NCBI RefSeq assembly: GCF_032062135.1
Contig: NC_092868.1
Location: forward strand, 50,801,053-50,865,052
Length of the DNA stretch: 64,000 bases
Source of the DNA: Pyxicephalus adspersus
Lineage: Eukaryota; Chordata; Amphibia; Anura; Pyxicephalidae
Direction of reading: 5' to 3'
This document shows, one piece after another, positions 20,908-33,079 of the stretch (position 1 is its first letter; the number at the start of each line of letters is the position of its first letter). Below the pieces are notes generated by a model. That model saw nothing but the letters and a program-made list of their open reading frames with translations, was not told the DNA's origin and made no database searches. A program made the position numbers and the translations under genes.

Positions 20908-23900
20908 TCCTAGATTGTCCTAATAGGTAAATAGGGACTTCAAGTACGAGTTTGAGATACTTCTTCTAGATTTCAGTTTGATCACTTTTGGAGATAGTGA
21001 CTGATTGCCGTACCATAGTTGACCCATTCAGATGCTCAGTTTTCTTAAATTTAATAACTGAACATGATTTATTCTAGCAGAGATCATATTGATAACCTCA
21101 GATTTTGTGACTATTGCAGCAAAAGTGGTAATCAAGGTGTTTGAAACAAAGACCATTCATCTCATCATTTAGAGTACAGAACTCCAAGTTGAAATCAACA
21201 TTTGTGTATTTACAAGTAGTAACAAAAATATCCCTCAAGCCTTTCTCCAAGGCACATTTTACAATTTTCCAGCTCTCATGGAATCCTTGCTAAAACCATT
21301 TTTTTGGGTATCAGTGGGGTAAATGTCCATTACATTAGTGGTAGGTGAAAGAATGCTTACTTACATTGGTGGTCTGAATGCCACCGTAAGGACTGAAAAG
21401 TTTTCTGACATCAAGCTGTTGGTTTTGATGATTTTCAGTCAACTGCAGTATATAGGCATCAGAAAAAGGGGGGGCAACTATACACAGCTCAAGGAACGCC
21501 TTGCAATCTCCAGAGCAGCCCTATAGTTCGATGGAACCCTAATTGAGAACACTGTAGTTCCAAACACCAGAACTCTTGATATGTTTGAATATAACCCGTG
21601 AACCATTCTTTAAAGTTGCAATAAAATTATGGAAAGGTAAAGTAAGTTTTAGAATAAAGAAATTTATTTTTTAAAAGGCATTTGTAAGCATGCACCTGCA
21701 CATATCTATAAATATCTGCTTGAGCACCACTGAAGCCCCGGATCTTCGGTGCTTTTGCTATGCCAATCTTGACTTGAACATAAGAAGTCAAGCTTTCGCC
21801 CACCTCCTCCCAAACCTTGTTATTGATAGAACAGCTACAGAAAACCTAGAATATTTACAGATATTTACTTGTTGCCTTTGATATACTTGATATCTGCTTT
21901 ATGAAAACCTAAAATTTCTGTCTGAGCTTTGTTCAAGCTAAATATTGATGATATGAAGGACTTTGTTAAATGGTCAGATTGAAAGAAGACATAAGTCCAT
22001 CAAGTTTAACCACTAGGGAAATAAACATACTAGAAAACTGGCATATTCCAAATCAAACCATATATGCGCAGTTGATCCAAAGAAAGCAAAAAAACACCTA
22101 TAAAATATGGTTCAATTTACTCCGACAGGAAAAAAATCCTTCCTTATTCCCTAAGGCAATCAGATGTTCCCTGGATCAACAGTCTCTGGTGTCATTTCTT
22201 TTAAATTTTAATACCAGTTTATTCTGTGCTTCTAGAAAAGCTTTTTCATATAACAGTCTAAAGAATGTGTTAAAATTACTTCCTAGTAGTTTTTCCGTGG
22301 TTTTGTCATGCAACATTTAGTTATATTTTGGTATATATGCTTATGACAAAACACTATTTAAAATGTTTTATTTGTTGAGTATCTTAAGGCTATCACCTCT
22401 ATTAGGTTTGTATTCACAGCGATATCATGCTTGAAGATTTATTTACCTCTTATAACAGTGACAAAGCGTCATAGGAAGAGGTTAGTAAAAGGTGGTAGTG
22501 GAGACACACACAGCAATTGAGCATGTGTTATGTAATGTCTTTTGTATATTAGCACTCTTGTTTGGAAAGGATGAGCCATTGATCCAAACAGAGGTAGATG
22601 TTGATGTTGATCTAATACAATTACATTCTTACAGGAGGGTAGAGCACAGGGAAGGTTCTAACTACTGTGATCTTGCATCTCCATTTGGCAGCCATCAGGT
22701 TGTGGGTGTGTCCCTGACCAGTGTATACAGCTTCAGTGCACCGGAGGTCACCAGCATTTTCATGCTGCCTGGCAGGGATGGCTGCCTTAAAAAACTAGCT
22801 GAACAACACTAGAAAGCTGTTGGCATATGGGACACTTTATAAGTCAGACATATCTATTATTTTGGCTGTTTATTGAGTTGCTTGCTTGGAGTTCAGCTTT
22901 AAGTACACCAGGAAGGTGAAGAACAGAAAACAATTTAGCACAAGAGCAAAATTTGTACAACTCTTGCTAATTCAAGTGGCCAAAATTAATTTGCAGGTCA
23001 AAACAAATGTTGATTTCTTCTTGCAAGCCTTTGCCAATTCAATCAAGTAGAGCACTTATAGGATTATGAAGTCAGCAAATTGTTGGCCGTCTCACAGTTA
23101 CATTACCCAAATCAGTCAAAATTATTGTCTCGAAGGCTCTTCCTTTGAGGGGAACTATCATGTGCTAGGGTTTTGAGTTGCTATTGTAAAATTTACCTAG
23201 ATGTGTGTTCTGACACGTTGTAGTTGGCATTGACAATACAAGGACACATAACAAACAAGGATGATAAATAACAAGAGTAGTTTTCATCAAATTAAATTAA
23301 TTACCGAATAAAGTCCTGGTCTGAACAATAGATTCTGTAATTTTCAATGGAAGGGCTAATAATATATCTAATTATTCATTATCTTTGTGCTTATCCTAAT
23401 TTTTAGACAGATGAGAAAATTAGCATACCACCATAATCTGACACCCAGAAAAAATGATTTGGCTGTGTCCGTCCTTCTTTAAAGTAAACCTGTTTCTATT
23501 CCTACAATCCCAAATGCTAATTGCTGTTTAAATATAGTACCAGCATTATCAGTTCAGGAAGGGTTCAGTGCCCCTAATATCTCAGGGGTTTGAGAGCAAC
23601 CTGACCAAATGTAATATACTTTTACAAGTGCAACTGATACAAAAAGTAGTATTTTGAAATCCAGCAATATAGAACACATGTGTACCAAGAGTAGTCAATG
23701 AAGGTGCTGGTGCCAGCAGTTGTTTGGGGTTTAGATCCATGAGTATGTGATGTTTATGTCTGACGCATCCTAAAGTAAAGGGAGATATTCTCAGGTAGCA
23801 TCAAGACAAGGTTTCTCAGGATACAAGTAATAACAGTTTTATGTTTCCAACTGCAAGGCTTTATTTATATCTATTCCATCATTATGAGTGACACAAGAAA

Positions 23901-24416
23901 ATGGTATAGAAAACTCTTAGGGTTTGTGGGAGAAAGGCTTTACTTTGCTTCCAATTTAGTCTTCAATTAGACTCAAGCCAATGGTCCTATTGGTCTTCTA
24001 GCATTCCAATGCTTGGAGATTTGTCTACATTAACCGGATTACTAGTCAGACATGAAACCAAGGGGGTCTAATACATGAAAATGTTCTAGCATGAGAAAGC
24101 CTTGTTGACAAAAGCATTTAAAAGCCTTGCAACTGTTATTTCAGTGAAGTGTTGTATGAATGCGCCTTGTGCTCCTCCGCCTTCGGAAGTCCAAGGTCAA
24201 CAGAGAGCAATAAAAAATGAAAGCAGAGCCAAGTGAAATAATTAGTCAAAGTCACATGAACAGTTTTACGGCAATTACATTAAGTAGAGACAAATGTACA
24301 GGATATCACAGGTTCCATGCATTTCTCTGAATGGGGCCATTAATTGTAGGCCGCTATGTACAATAGTAAGATTAAAAGGATAGTGATGTTCACAATGACC
24401 CCCCAAGTGTTGTATG
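20908..24416. other. long intronic stretch, mostly unrecognised
   Basis: About 3.5 kb of AT-rich sequence. A short segment at 21974-22010 (AGACATAAGTCCATCAAGTT) resembles a motif I associate with amphibian interspersed repeats. The 116-codon frame at 21970-22320 has no recognisable domain and is not called as a gene. Confidence 0.4.
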
Positions 24417-24424
24417 CTGTAGAT

Positions 24425-24931
24425 CAGGCGTCAGCAAACTTTTTGGACTACTAGGCCATTTCAGGAGGTCAAGAAGGCACACTAGGCCTGAAGAAAAAAG
24501 GTGTTGCAAGCGTGCAGCCTCAGTCTTTCGCTCATCCACAGTGTAGTCTATGTATGTGTGCGCGTGCTTGGCATCGAAATGCCCCTTGAGATTCGACCAC
24601 TTTAAAGTGCTGTTAGTGTCGTTGCACACTAAACACAGGACACAGGGCATTGTTGCCGCGTTGGACGAAGAATATTTCGTCAGTCCATTCAGGGTTGAAG
24701 ACACCATGATCGAGGTCAACCTTCCGGAGACTGGCAGCTACACGTTGCTTCTGCTCTTGAGGCATAGTAATTGGAGTTACTGTGCGGGAAATCGATGATA
24801 TCGCTGATATCACGGAAACTCGCATTAACGCAACAATTCAATTAGGTCCGATCCAACAATAAATAACTAGGCCGGACTGGAATACTGGCTAGGCCATATC
24901 CGGCCTAAAGGCTGGAGTTTGCCTACTTCTG
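24425..24931 (-). mobile_element. hAT element (family B) with internal transposase remnant
   Basis: Perfect 8-bp target duplications CTGTAGAT lie at 24417-24424 and 24932-24939. The ends CAGGCGTCAGCAAACTTTT and AGTTTGCCTACTTCTG are decayed forms of the hAT end CAGGGGTCAGCAAAC. Coding remnants run on the minus strand. The element is 507 bp, far too short for a full transposase of about 600 residues, so it is an internal deletion derivative. It shares both ends and subterminal sequence with the shorter copy at 43537-43844. Confidence 0.92.
24480..24765 (-). pseudogene. hAT transposase N-terminal fragment, BED zinc finger, frameshifted
   Basis: Two overlapping minus-strand frames carry parts of one N-terminus. 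The first (within 24613-24765) reads MPQEQKQRV, then RKVDLDHGVFNPEWTDEI, a typical start of Charlie/ZBED-type hAT transposases. The second (from about 24650 down) carries CLVCNDTNSTLKWSNLKGHF and DAKH, giving a C-x2-C...H-x4-H BED finger at about 24564-24635. The two lie in different frames, so at least one frameshift separates them. The dimerisation region and the catalytic RNase H-like core are absent. In an intact element this finger binds the transposon ends. Here the copy is dead. A domesticated gene is unlikely given the frameshift and the target duplications. Confidence 0.85.
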
Positions 24932-24970
24932 CTGTAGATGCTGTCGTAAAACGACGAGGGCACAAACGAT

Positions 24971-25004
24971 GAGGCTACACCTACGCTACTGTAGGTGTAG
25001 CCTC
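24971..25004. repeat. 14-bp perfect hairpin
   Basis: GAGGCTACACCTAC (24971-24984), a six-base loop, then the exact complement GTAGGTGTAGCCTC (24991-25004). A second small palindrome GTCGTAAAACGAC lies just upstream, about 24943-24955. Both sit within 75 bases of the hAT target duplication but outside the element. Confidence 0.85.
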
Positions 25005-25189
25005 GAACATCTGAGTGCTTTTCAAGTATGTTGCAAATATTCATTATACAGCTGCCTTTTTCCATTGCAGGTTTAGTTGCATAGTTACTGCAGACACTAA
25101 TAGATAAGAAAACACACGTGTCACCCCTAGCAACCAAAACCCTTCAATATAAAATAAAACCAATATCTAGACAGTTGCCATAGGCTATC

Positions 25190-25700
25190 TGGAAACCTCT
25201 TTTCTCCTTTCTTTTGGTGTCGGCTCCCAGCTTTCAGCTGCACAAGCATTTGTTACCTGCGCGGACACTGAGCTGATGGGTTAATTTGCGTTATGAAGAG
25301 ACAGATTTGTTCCAGAAATTGCCGTGCTTCATTCGCCGGGATTGATTTCAAGCAATTATGCCTCGTGAAATGGTTCATACAGCCTCTGACTGATGCCGCA
25401 TACTCTGGCTGCCAGTCCCATATGGCTGTAATGACCCGGGAATGTAGCAGGTGCCAACGCCGGCTCCTATTACACACTTCACTGGGTGGAAGGGCTTCAA
25501 CCCAGGTTCTCTCTGTCATAATCTCTCCCCTGCTTTCATTCAAATCAGTGCTTTCTGACAGCTTTAACAGTGATGATATGTGCGGCCGGATTAATGATGC
25601 AAGAGGGCACGTAGGAAAGTGATGTCGATTCCAGCGGCCATAACAAGTCCGTGTTTAAAGGGCAGCTTCGGCCAGACAGCTAAGCATGCAGTCAAAACAC
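25190..25700. promoter_or_regulatory. candidate conserved non-coding block
   Basis: GC-richer than its surroundings and CpG-bearing (TACCTGCGCGGACAC, CATTCGCCGGGATTG, ATGACCCGGGAATG, GCCAACGCCGGCTCC, GTGCGGCCGG). There is no array or terminal repeat. Overlapping frames on both strands (96 and 109 codons) lack domains and splice sites. An unrecognised exon is less likely than an enhancer-like block. Confidence 0.3.
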
Positions 25701-26111
25701 ATCCAAGGCAAACGTTTAAATGCCAAAACATTTCTAGAATAAAGCACGTGCTCATGAGGACAAACAACACCATTTTACTGATGCACAAGAAGGGTGACAA
25801 CACTAATCCAAGGCTGCAGTTTGACAGGTTCCATACCACTGCCCTACCTCCTGTTCTGACTACTCATCAGCAAGTTAGTACTGTTGAAATTGAGCTGTTT
25901 GAAACATCTTCATTTCCTATTATCATTTATGTATACTAGTTTATGTATACTTGGGAGCTTTCTAGAGCTTGCCATCAAGAATCACATCAGGCCTGCCTTT
26001 CCATGGCTACCAAATATGACCAAAAAAAAAAAAGGCCTGGTGCTGGTGGACATTTTAACTTTTCACCAGTTTTATGGCATACACACATTGAACAAGACTG
26101 GAGAAGATAGG
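25701..26111. other. intronic stretch, nothing recognised
   Basis: Unique-looking intron. The frame at 25619-25939 shows no domain. Confidence 0.4.
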
Positions 26112-26200
26112 CTATAAGGGAACCAGAAAACCCGGAATGGATTTGTTACAGTATTGAAAACATTTACCAAATAATAGCAAAAAAAAAAAGACCGCTGCCT
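26112..26200. mobile_element. possible fragment of the foldback family at 53.96 kb
   Basis: AACCCGGAATGGATTTGTTA and the following TTGAAAACATTTACCAAATA resemble the arm sequence of that element (AACCTGGAATGGATTTCTTT). Ends are not visible. Confidence 0.35.
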
Positions 26201-29143
26201 ATGCTCCAGCAAAAAGCCATGGAAGCCATGGAGACTCACAGCGAGATCACTTACAACAAATTTCTTCTAGCAATTCCATCACCAAAGTTAAAAAGCACAC
26301 CTCAAATCTGAAAAATCATTATTGTGTTCCACTCAAAATTATATTTTTGCTGTATAGAATGCTTGGGTTAAATTTGATTCTACTAGAAGGCTAAGGAAAA
26401 AAATATATCTATTAATATTGTGCATTCTGCTCTGCACCATTGTAACATTTATAACATACAGTTTAATAAGAGAGCAGGGATAGCATAAGGTCACCCAGTA
26501 ATGCTGCCGATTATTAGCTAAATATATCTAAGCGTGTTAAAAGTCATAGAGGACACGGGCTATTATTGTTAAAACCGTTAATAATTATGGTATTACTCCT
26601 CCGTGTAAGGCTACGCTCCAGTGAGAATAAAAAGTGAGAGCACCAATCTTTTCCAAATTAAAAACATCAAGAGTTCCTTGCCATAGAAAGCGGGTCTGAT
26701 CAAAAAGGCACCGTGAGCCGTAGTGAGTGCAGTTTACAGTAGTGCTATCGGTATTCCCAATGAAAAACAAAAATATTTGATGCACCAAGAATAACTAAGC
26801 CATTTTACAACTACATATTTTTAAAGTTAGCTTTCTTTTTTAAAATGTGTTTCTGATTGTTCTTACAAACCTTCCATAAATTGTAAAGCTTCCTTGCAAT
26901 TGTGGCATTTGTTCTTCTTTGGGAACTGCACTGGGAATCTAACACTCAGCTCATTTAATTATCTCATTGATTTTCCTAGAATTCTGCTTAGAGCTTGAGG
27001 TAAGATTTCAGGCATCCCCTACACTTTAGACATGCTACAATGATCCTCAATCTTTGGACATATACTGGAAATATACGTTGGATAAGTGTTGCAGCTGATT
27101 GAGTTTTTCTCATATTTCTAATCTGGGGCTGATGATCTGATTATAGCATGTAGATTTTCAACCTATGCATGTAGCTGTAGAAATTTACAGAAATCCCATT
27201 ATATTATTCTATAGTATATCAGACTGAATTAACTGAATGGTGCTGAATCTCAAGGGGGTGGTGAGGATAGGTGGCTTCAGTGAAAATGGAAAAAAAAAGT
27301 GAAAAACCTTTACCTGATGTTGCTAATATACCCAAATGAACCAGAAAAACGGCAACTTGGGTGAACATGACCTTCAAACTGCAATAGTAAGTCATTTAAC
27401 AGTAGGTAAAGTAAAACATGCAGACTCAGTGAACCACTTGGTCTATTTCTGCCATCAGCCTTTTGTATTACAGATAAATGAGCACCAAAGTGAATTTTTA
27501 GGTTCAAACCTAACAATCCATTTATTATTCAAAGAAGATGTATACAAGGGCTAGCAAGTTCCAGGTGATAAAAATTTTCTCCTTTTCCTCATGGCTTTCC
27601 AACAATATTTTTACAGCTCTGAGAAAGGGATAATTTTTGTGTCAAGTGTCTTTTTTTCGGAGTAGCCTTGAATCTGTAAAATACAGTTGTGTCCTCTGGT
27701 TTCTAGTCTCATCCTCTTTTTAAATCCATTATAGCTTTACCTACAAATAGCAAAACATGAAAAGAGGCACACAGCATAGTATAATGGGACAAAAGGCTTC
27801 ATGCTCACAGCTTTCAAAAATTTAGACTAAAGGGTTTACAAAGTAGAGAATCGGACATTATGAACATTCTCTAGCAAAACATCTTCTAGGTCTAAGTGTT
27901 TTAATGGCAATGGCTGATTCCACACAGAAATGTTTGTGGAAAGCCTTATAAATAGACTCTTAAGTGTTTTCCAGATTTAGCAGTTCACAGTGACATGAGC
28001 TGCTTTTGTATTATCTTCTACTTTTTTGTACTTTATTCTTATCCTTGCACTCTTTTATTCTTTTTTATTCTTATCCTTGTACGTATTTTACTTTTAAAAC
28101 ACATGTATTTAATTATTCGCAATGCTTGGGGAAGGATTAACCATTAGTGTAAGATGGTGAGGGGTTCTCTTTGCTTGCAGATGCACATTGGCTTGTAATC
28201 CAGAGATGATAAAACCAGCACATATAATTCCTATTGCTCTTTCAACGTGCAATAAATGTTTAATATGCAATGCAGAATCATATTAAGAAAAGTATCAAAT
28301 TGCTAATCATAATAAAGACCGTCTCTTAGATTAAATTATCTTCTTTGAAAGGAAAAAAGGATCCAGGCTGTTAAAAAGTGAAAACCGCATATTTTATATA
28401 TAAAGAAATGAGTGGGACTGATTAGCATTACTATTCATAACAATTGCAGTACTAGACTCCAAGCACAGGTTATGATTACCATATACTTAGAGACTTTTAG
28501 TATAATATTCATGTGAGTGGTTGGCCCACCCAAAAATGACTTTGTTTTCTTGCTGGAGACTTAAATAGAATCTGTCACAAATGTGCACAACTCTAACTAA
28601 ACATAGAAGAAGAAAAATACTCTACTCTGCAGCAGTAGAGGTAAACCCATCTGTAATAAGGATTGGTAAATACAAATGGTATAACAAATCCAGAATTTGC
28701 TGGATAATCAAGATTGGCCTAGGACTTTTCCACCCCTGAAACTCTCTTTTGGGCATTTAAGGCTATATTTAGATGGGCAGAGACAATAGCAGTTCTTGGT
28801 CAGCTCCCAGTGGCTAGCTGGATGCTCAGCAGTCCCGACCATTATCCTGGCTCCTAATGAACCAGCATTTGAATATCTGTCATAGAGGAGAGCTCAACGG
28901 CTCAGACCCACCCCAAGTCATTCCAGCTGTGGGTAAGGTTCTACATGTTGCATCACCATGATGGGCACTGTTCCTTCACATAAGGAAGAGGCAACTGCAA
29001 TGCAACCTCATCATCTGTCTAAACCTGGATCCAGTTCAATAAGTAGACTTACTGGCCAAAGGGGTGGCATAGATGGTGGTAGGAAGTGGAGACATGCTCA
29101 ACTTTTACAGGAAAGGGTATGATTCGCGTATTACTCACTATAT
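26201..29143. other. long intronic stretch, mostly unrecognised
   Basis: AT-rich. A small direct duplication of TTATTCTTATCCTTG occurs at 28033 and 28065. The part at 26500-26800 has scattered CpGs but no structure. Nothing else found. Confidence 0.4.
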
Positions 29144-29290
29144 CAGCCATTCTCAACCAGGGTTTTATGAAACCTCATGGTTTTTCACAAGTTGCCAAGT
29201 GTTCCTTGAGCTGTGTCTGAAAACCTCCCATTTGATGGTGCTTGCATAGCTCTGGTGCCAATTCCACCTGGCAGTGCCAGCTGAGTTCCT
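29144..29290. mobile_element. hAT-like fragment (family C, CAGCCATTCTCAACCAGGG end)
   Basis: Begins CAGCCATTCTCAACCAGGG, the same end type as at 40325 and 47767, and shares internal similarity with the latter (CCTCCCATTTGATG against CCTCCATTTGTG). The right end and target duplication were not found. Confidence 0.55.
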
Positions 29291-30405
29291 CAGTCTATAA
29301 AAAAAAATTAAAGAAACAGATTATCTCCTTAATTTTCTTTTTTCTTACTTTTTAAAAGGGGGTGTATTTAGGGCAAGTCGGTTCTTGGTGTTGGTGTATT
29401 TTATTTTGTGTTTTGTAACTTTTTAGGTTTTAATTTTTTTTCTTTTTTGCTCATAGTTTAAAGTTTTTTTGTATTGCACCTTACAGCATCGCTATAATGG
29501 CACAGCATATCCTAATTAGAACAATTTTATCCCCCAAACTTTTTGTCTATTAAAGCAAAAGCCATCAACATTACAGAGAAATATTAAACCGAAAACTGAT
29601 AAAACACACTTTTCTGCTATTTTCTTAGACATTTCATTGTATAAAACTCCTAATAACAATATGTTAATAATAATAATAATAATAATAGTAAAATAGTTTG
29701 GTGATCTTAAAACAAAAAAAAGGGGGAGCATTAAAACGGCTGTCCGCAGCCTTTACTTCTTATTACTCGGCGTAGAGGTTTCCAAAGCACCAGAAGGACT
29801 GTAAAAATAATAAACTCCTTAGAAGAATGTAGAGGTCATGAACATGGAGCATGAAATCTCATATTTATTCATGGTATTAAACACTGTAACAAAATTAAAC
29901 AAGGTGGCATTTTAAACGTGCTGCAGCTTTTTTTTATTCTTTCCACTCATGGTAATTAAGAAGCTGACTCTGTCCAGGAAGAGATTTGCAAATCTAACCT
30001 TTCATTGTTCCACTGCCAAACTCCCAGATTGATGCTACTGCAAGTTAGCAAAGGATTGAATATACCAAACTTTAAAGTGAAATGGTCAGCCATTGTTTTT
30101 TTAACTTAGTAAAACATTTAGCCTAAATACACTGCAAACAATTAAATTAGGTTGCATTAACCCAGATCATACTAAAATGTACACTTGCCATCTGGTCTTT
30201 ATGTCATTCAAAACACAATGACATTTACAGGGCCAATAGAAATAAATGCTGTCATGTTCAGGTAATGATATAAACAACCATGAAGGATCTGTACCCCAGA
30301 GATCATTACTAAATTTAAAGCTGAAGTTTATTCTGCTAAAATTTTCCCTATACTGGTCCCTCCATTTCCCCATAAATATTTTATTTCATACCATATTTTA
30401 GAGCC
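29291..30405. other. intron with (TAA)n microsatellite
   Basis: A TAA run occupies about 29664-29688. Positions 29740-29960 are repeat-poor. Nothing else recognised. Confidence 0.45.
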
Positions 30406-30410
30406 AGTGA

Positions 30411-30600
30411 CCCATTTTCTCATTCTGTAGGGCAAGCAGGTACAGTCTATATGAAGGTAGCAACTCCGTTCTGAATTCAGGAGTAGTGCAGCATTGTTGC
30501 CGCACCATTATAGAGAACTGCATTAAGTGGATTGTACTGGGGACAATGGAAAAACTGTAAAAAGCTGATGTACTTATGATAAATTTGTCAGCATTTACTT
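30411..30600. repeat. dispersed repeat, copy 1
   Basis: Shares an ordered set of blocks with 52522-52700: a CTGTAG/GCAAG start, then GACAACTC/GCAACTCCG, AGGAGTAGTGCAGCATTGTT, AACTGCATT..GTGGATT, and a downstream AAAACTG. The class is unknown. Confidence 0.6.
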
Positions 30601-31238
30601 ACATGCTCCTGGTTGCTTTTACACCATTGTCCAACAAGAAACCCAGGTGTTGTTTTTCAGCTGCTACCTCAGTACTTTGGTGTAAAGATCCTGAATGCAA
30701 TGGGTACACAGGTTGACCAGGGAAGGTGGTGTTCTGCCACCTCTGATCCTGGGATCAATAAGCTGCTCCATGTCCCTGCTCTGACTTTCCAAAAAAGCCT
30801 CTACAAACCCTGGACCCCTAGCCTGGGCCTTATTTGGATAGCTTCTATGGGTTCATTATGGTTTGTTCACTGCTGCCTGGACTGAACGTTTCAAAATTGC
30901 CCAACTCCAAACTCTCTCTGGCCTTGGTTTCCTCATTTAGCTGTATTACATTTGTCTCATTCTCTGACCTGCTCTTGCCCTACGATTTTGCCTACCATTA
31001 TTCCAATTCCCTATTGCCCTAATCTGCCATATGGCTCCATGCTGCATGGAATGGCACAAATAGAGGGGGCTTGTCTATAGGTGAAGAGTACAAGTCTGAT
31101 TGGGAGACCCATGTCTAGGTAAGCACTGATGCTTGACCAGGGGCCTACATAATCATTGCTATTTTTTATGGGAGGCTATAGTTTTACTGTAGATCTGGTC
31201 CAGGACTGAATATGTTGCCAACTAATAGAAAATTAGTT
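30601..31238. other. intronic stretch, nothing recognised
   Basis: Moderately GC-rich unique-looking sequence. The 90-codon frame at 30613-30885 has no domain. Confidence 0.4.
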
Positions 31239-31242
31239 TTAA

Positions 31243-31634
31243 CCTCCCTGGCGGTATGATTATTTGAATATTTTTAAATGTCAAAGCGGTACATTTACTT
31301 GTTAAATTTCCTGCTGGTTCTTCCCCCAGCGTATGCCACCCCCATGTACACACATTGCATGCCCGCCCAACATCTGCATCCCATGGCCTCGCATCCCCAA
31401 CATTCACACGCCAGGAATGAGAGGCCAGGAGACACAAATGCCAGGCATCACCAAGGGGACGCTGATGCCGGCCAGGCATCGCCAAGGGAACACAGATGCC
31501 GAGCCAGCATCACCGGTGGACAGCGCAGGCTTGTGGGGACCAGGTCAGCCCTTAATTCCACCCCAAGTGTTGCTCTGGGTTACTGCTTTTTGTAATAAAA
31601 TTTAAAGCCACACTCAGGATTACCACTAGGGAGG
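31243..31634. mobile_element. TTAA-flanked MITE with CCTCCCTGGCGGTA end
   Basis: TTAA lies immediately outside both ends (31239-31242, 31635-31638). The left end CCTCCCTGGCGGTA is inverted at the right as TACCACTAGGGAGG. TTAA targets are used by piggyBac and Kolobok elements, so one of these is the likely driver. The 392-bp element is GC-rich inside with loosely repeated GCCAGGCATC segments (31430-31510). Open frames inside are incidental. Confidence 0.85.
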
Positions 31635-31699
31635 TTAAGAAATCAATTCCAAGTTTTCGGTATCACCCAGGTTCTTCTATGATAGTCTATCTTCTCGTG

Positions 31700-31740
31700 T
31701 ATCTTTTAGCATTGGAGAGCTTTAATAAATCAGGCCCAAT
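31700..31740. mobile_element. short end fragment of the foldback family
   Basis: ATTGGAGAGCTTTAATAAAT followed by CAGGCCC matches the outer arm of the foldback element at 53.96-54.16 kb (ATTAATAAATCAGGG). Confidence 0.5.
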
Positions 31741-31759
31741 GTGACTGCATTTCTTTTTT

Positions 31760-32420
31760 CCTATTTTTGCATAGCGTGTAAGGAATCCCACTGTCAGCCT
31801 GATTTATATTACAGCTATTGTGCAAAGGATAATGAGAGCTGATTATAAAGAAGTCCAGTGGCCCATTGCACTGCATACTGAATACACATATTCATGGACC
31901 TACCTCGAGGTTCTTTTTGCAGGCTAGTCTTATCTATTAGTGCTTTGCTTTACATCCCTAAATAATAAATAGGAAGTTTTAATGTCATCATTTAACTGTC
32001 AGGAAGTATTACGCACATTTTTATTGACTCTATATGATGCATGTCGGCTAAATATATCAACCATCGAGATTACTCATTGATTATTTTGATTCTACTTAAG
32101 TTTTAATATAGTTTAGGCCCGAGACTTGGGTAACAATGTGAATTAATGTGATTAATAAGCAGTCGTATTTTTTTTGGCAGCGGGTAGCAAAATGGGATTG
32201 GGCGCCGAAGCCTCTAATAATGAGAGATGATTTTATGCGGATGGGAAATGGTCATAACGGCAAGGACTGACCAAAAATAATTAGGAAAAATCTCATAAAC
32301 AGGACAATTTTGCAGACTACAAATAAAGAGCGAGCGGGGGTAATCATATTTACCAGCACTGAATTGTTTGTTTTCATTGATCGGCTTTTTTTCTTCTGAA
32401 GTGCTGTGACGGGAGGTCAA
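31760..32420. promoter_or_regulatory. candidate conserved non-coding block
   Basis: Repeat-poor and AT-rich, with GAATTAATGTGATTAATAAG, GATTACTCATTGATTATTTT, TGATGCATGTCGGC and a CpG-bearing TTGGGCGCCGAAG. These fit clustered homeodomain and bHLH sites. No conservation data. Confidence 0.25.
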
Positions 32421-33079
32421 CAGAATTGATGGGTATGCAAAGGCTAAGTTCAGTTTTGGTGTATCAGAAATGTGATGTTCACGATTTGTAATAGATTTGT
32501 TTAAGGTTTCTCTAAAATCTCAGTGAAGTATACCTAATTCAATATTGTATGTTGACAGTAAAACAGTTAAATCTATCATTCAGGCCCTGATCACCTCCAG
32601 AACTTCCTTGAATAGTACGGTATGACAATGATGCCTTATCATATACTGTATAAAGTGGCAGCGTTGTCACCCCTTTTTGTGTTTGTCTATTCAGGCTGCC
32701 CTCCTAAGTCATCACTGCTGCAAAAAAACATGAATATTTTATATGAATCCTTTAAAACCCTTAACCTATCATTTAAACCAATATTTAAAGCCCTGATGAA
32801 GGACAAGTGGGGCAATCTAAAACCACCAAAACACATGAGCTATAATATGCAGAATTTATTTTGACTTTTTTATAAAAAAATATACATTTAAAACTTTTTT
32901 TGTGTGTAAACTTTTTTCTTCATTTGCATACTATAATGAAAAGATGTGGACAGGCATGTACATGGCATGTGCACAAACTACACATGTTTCAATGTCAGTT
33001 TTTGGTGGACTTGGGTAAGGTAAAGGTGAATTTGAAGGAACCACAATTATAAGCCTGTATAACTATTGTGTGATACATC
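32421..33079. other. intron with GAAACGYGT-type repeat fragment
   Basis: Near 32790-32850, CCCTGATGAAGGACAAG and CCAAAACACATGAGC follow the same pattern as the fragments at 11421 and 63890. The rest is AT-rich and unrecognised. Confidence 0.35.

Noticed and set aside
21970..22320. 116-codon open frame
   Set aside because: No recognisable motif, and its beginning overlaps a probable interspersed repeat fragment.
24390..24825. A possible domesticated BED-finger gene
   Set aside because: The two halves are in different frames, the catalytic part is missing, and the sequence sits between hAT ends with intact target duplications, so it is a dead transposon fragment.
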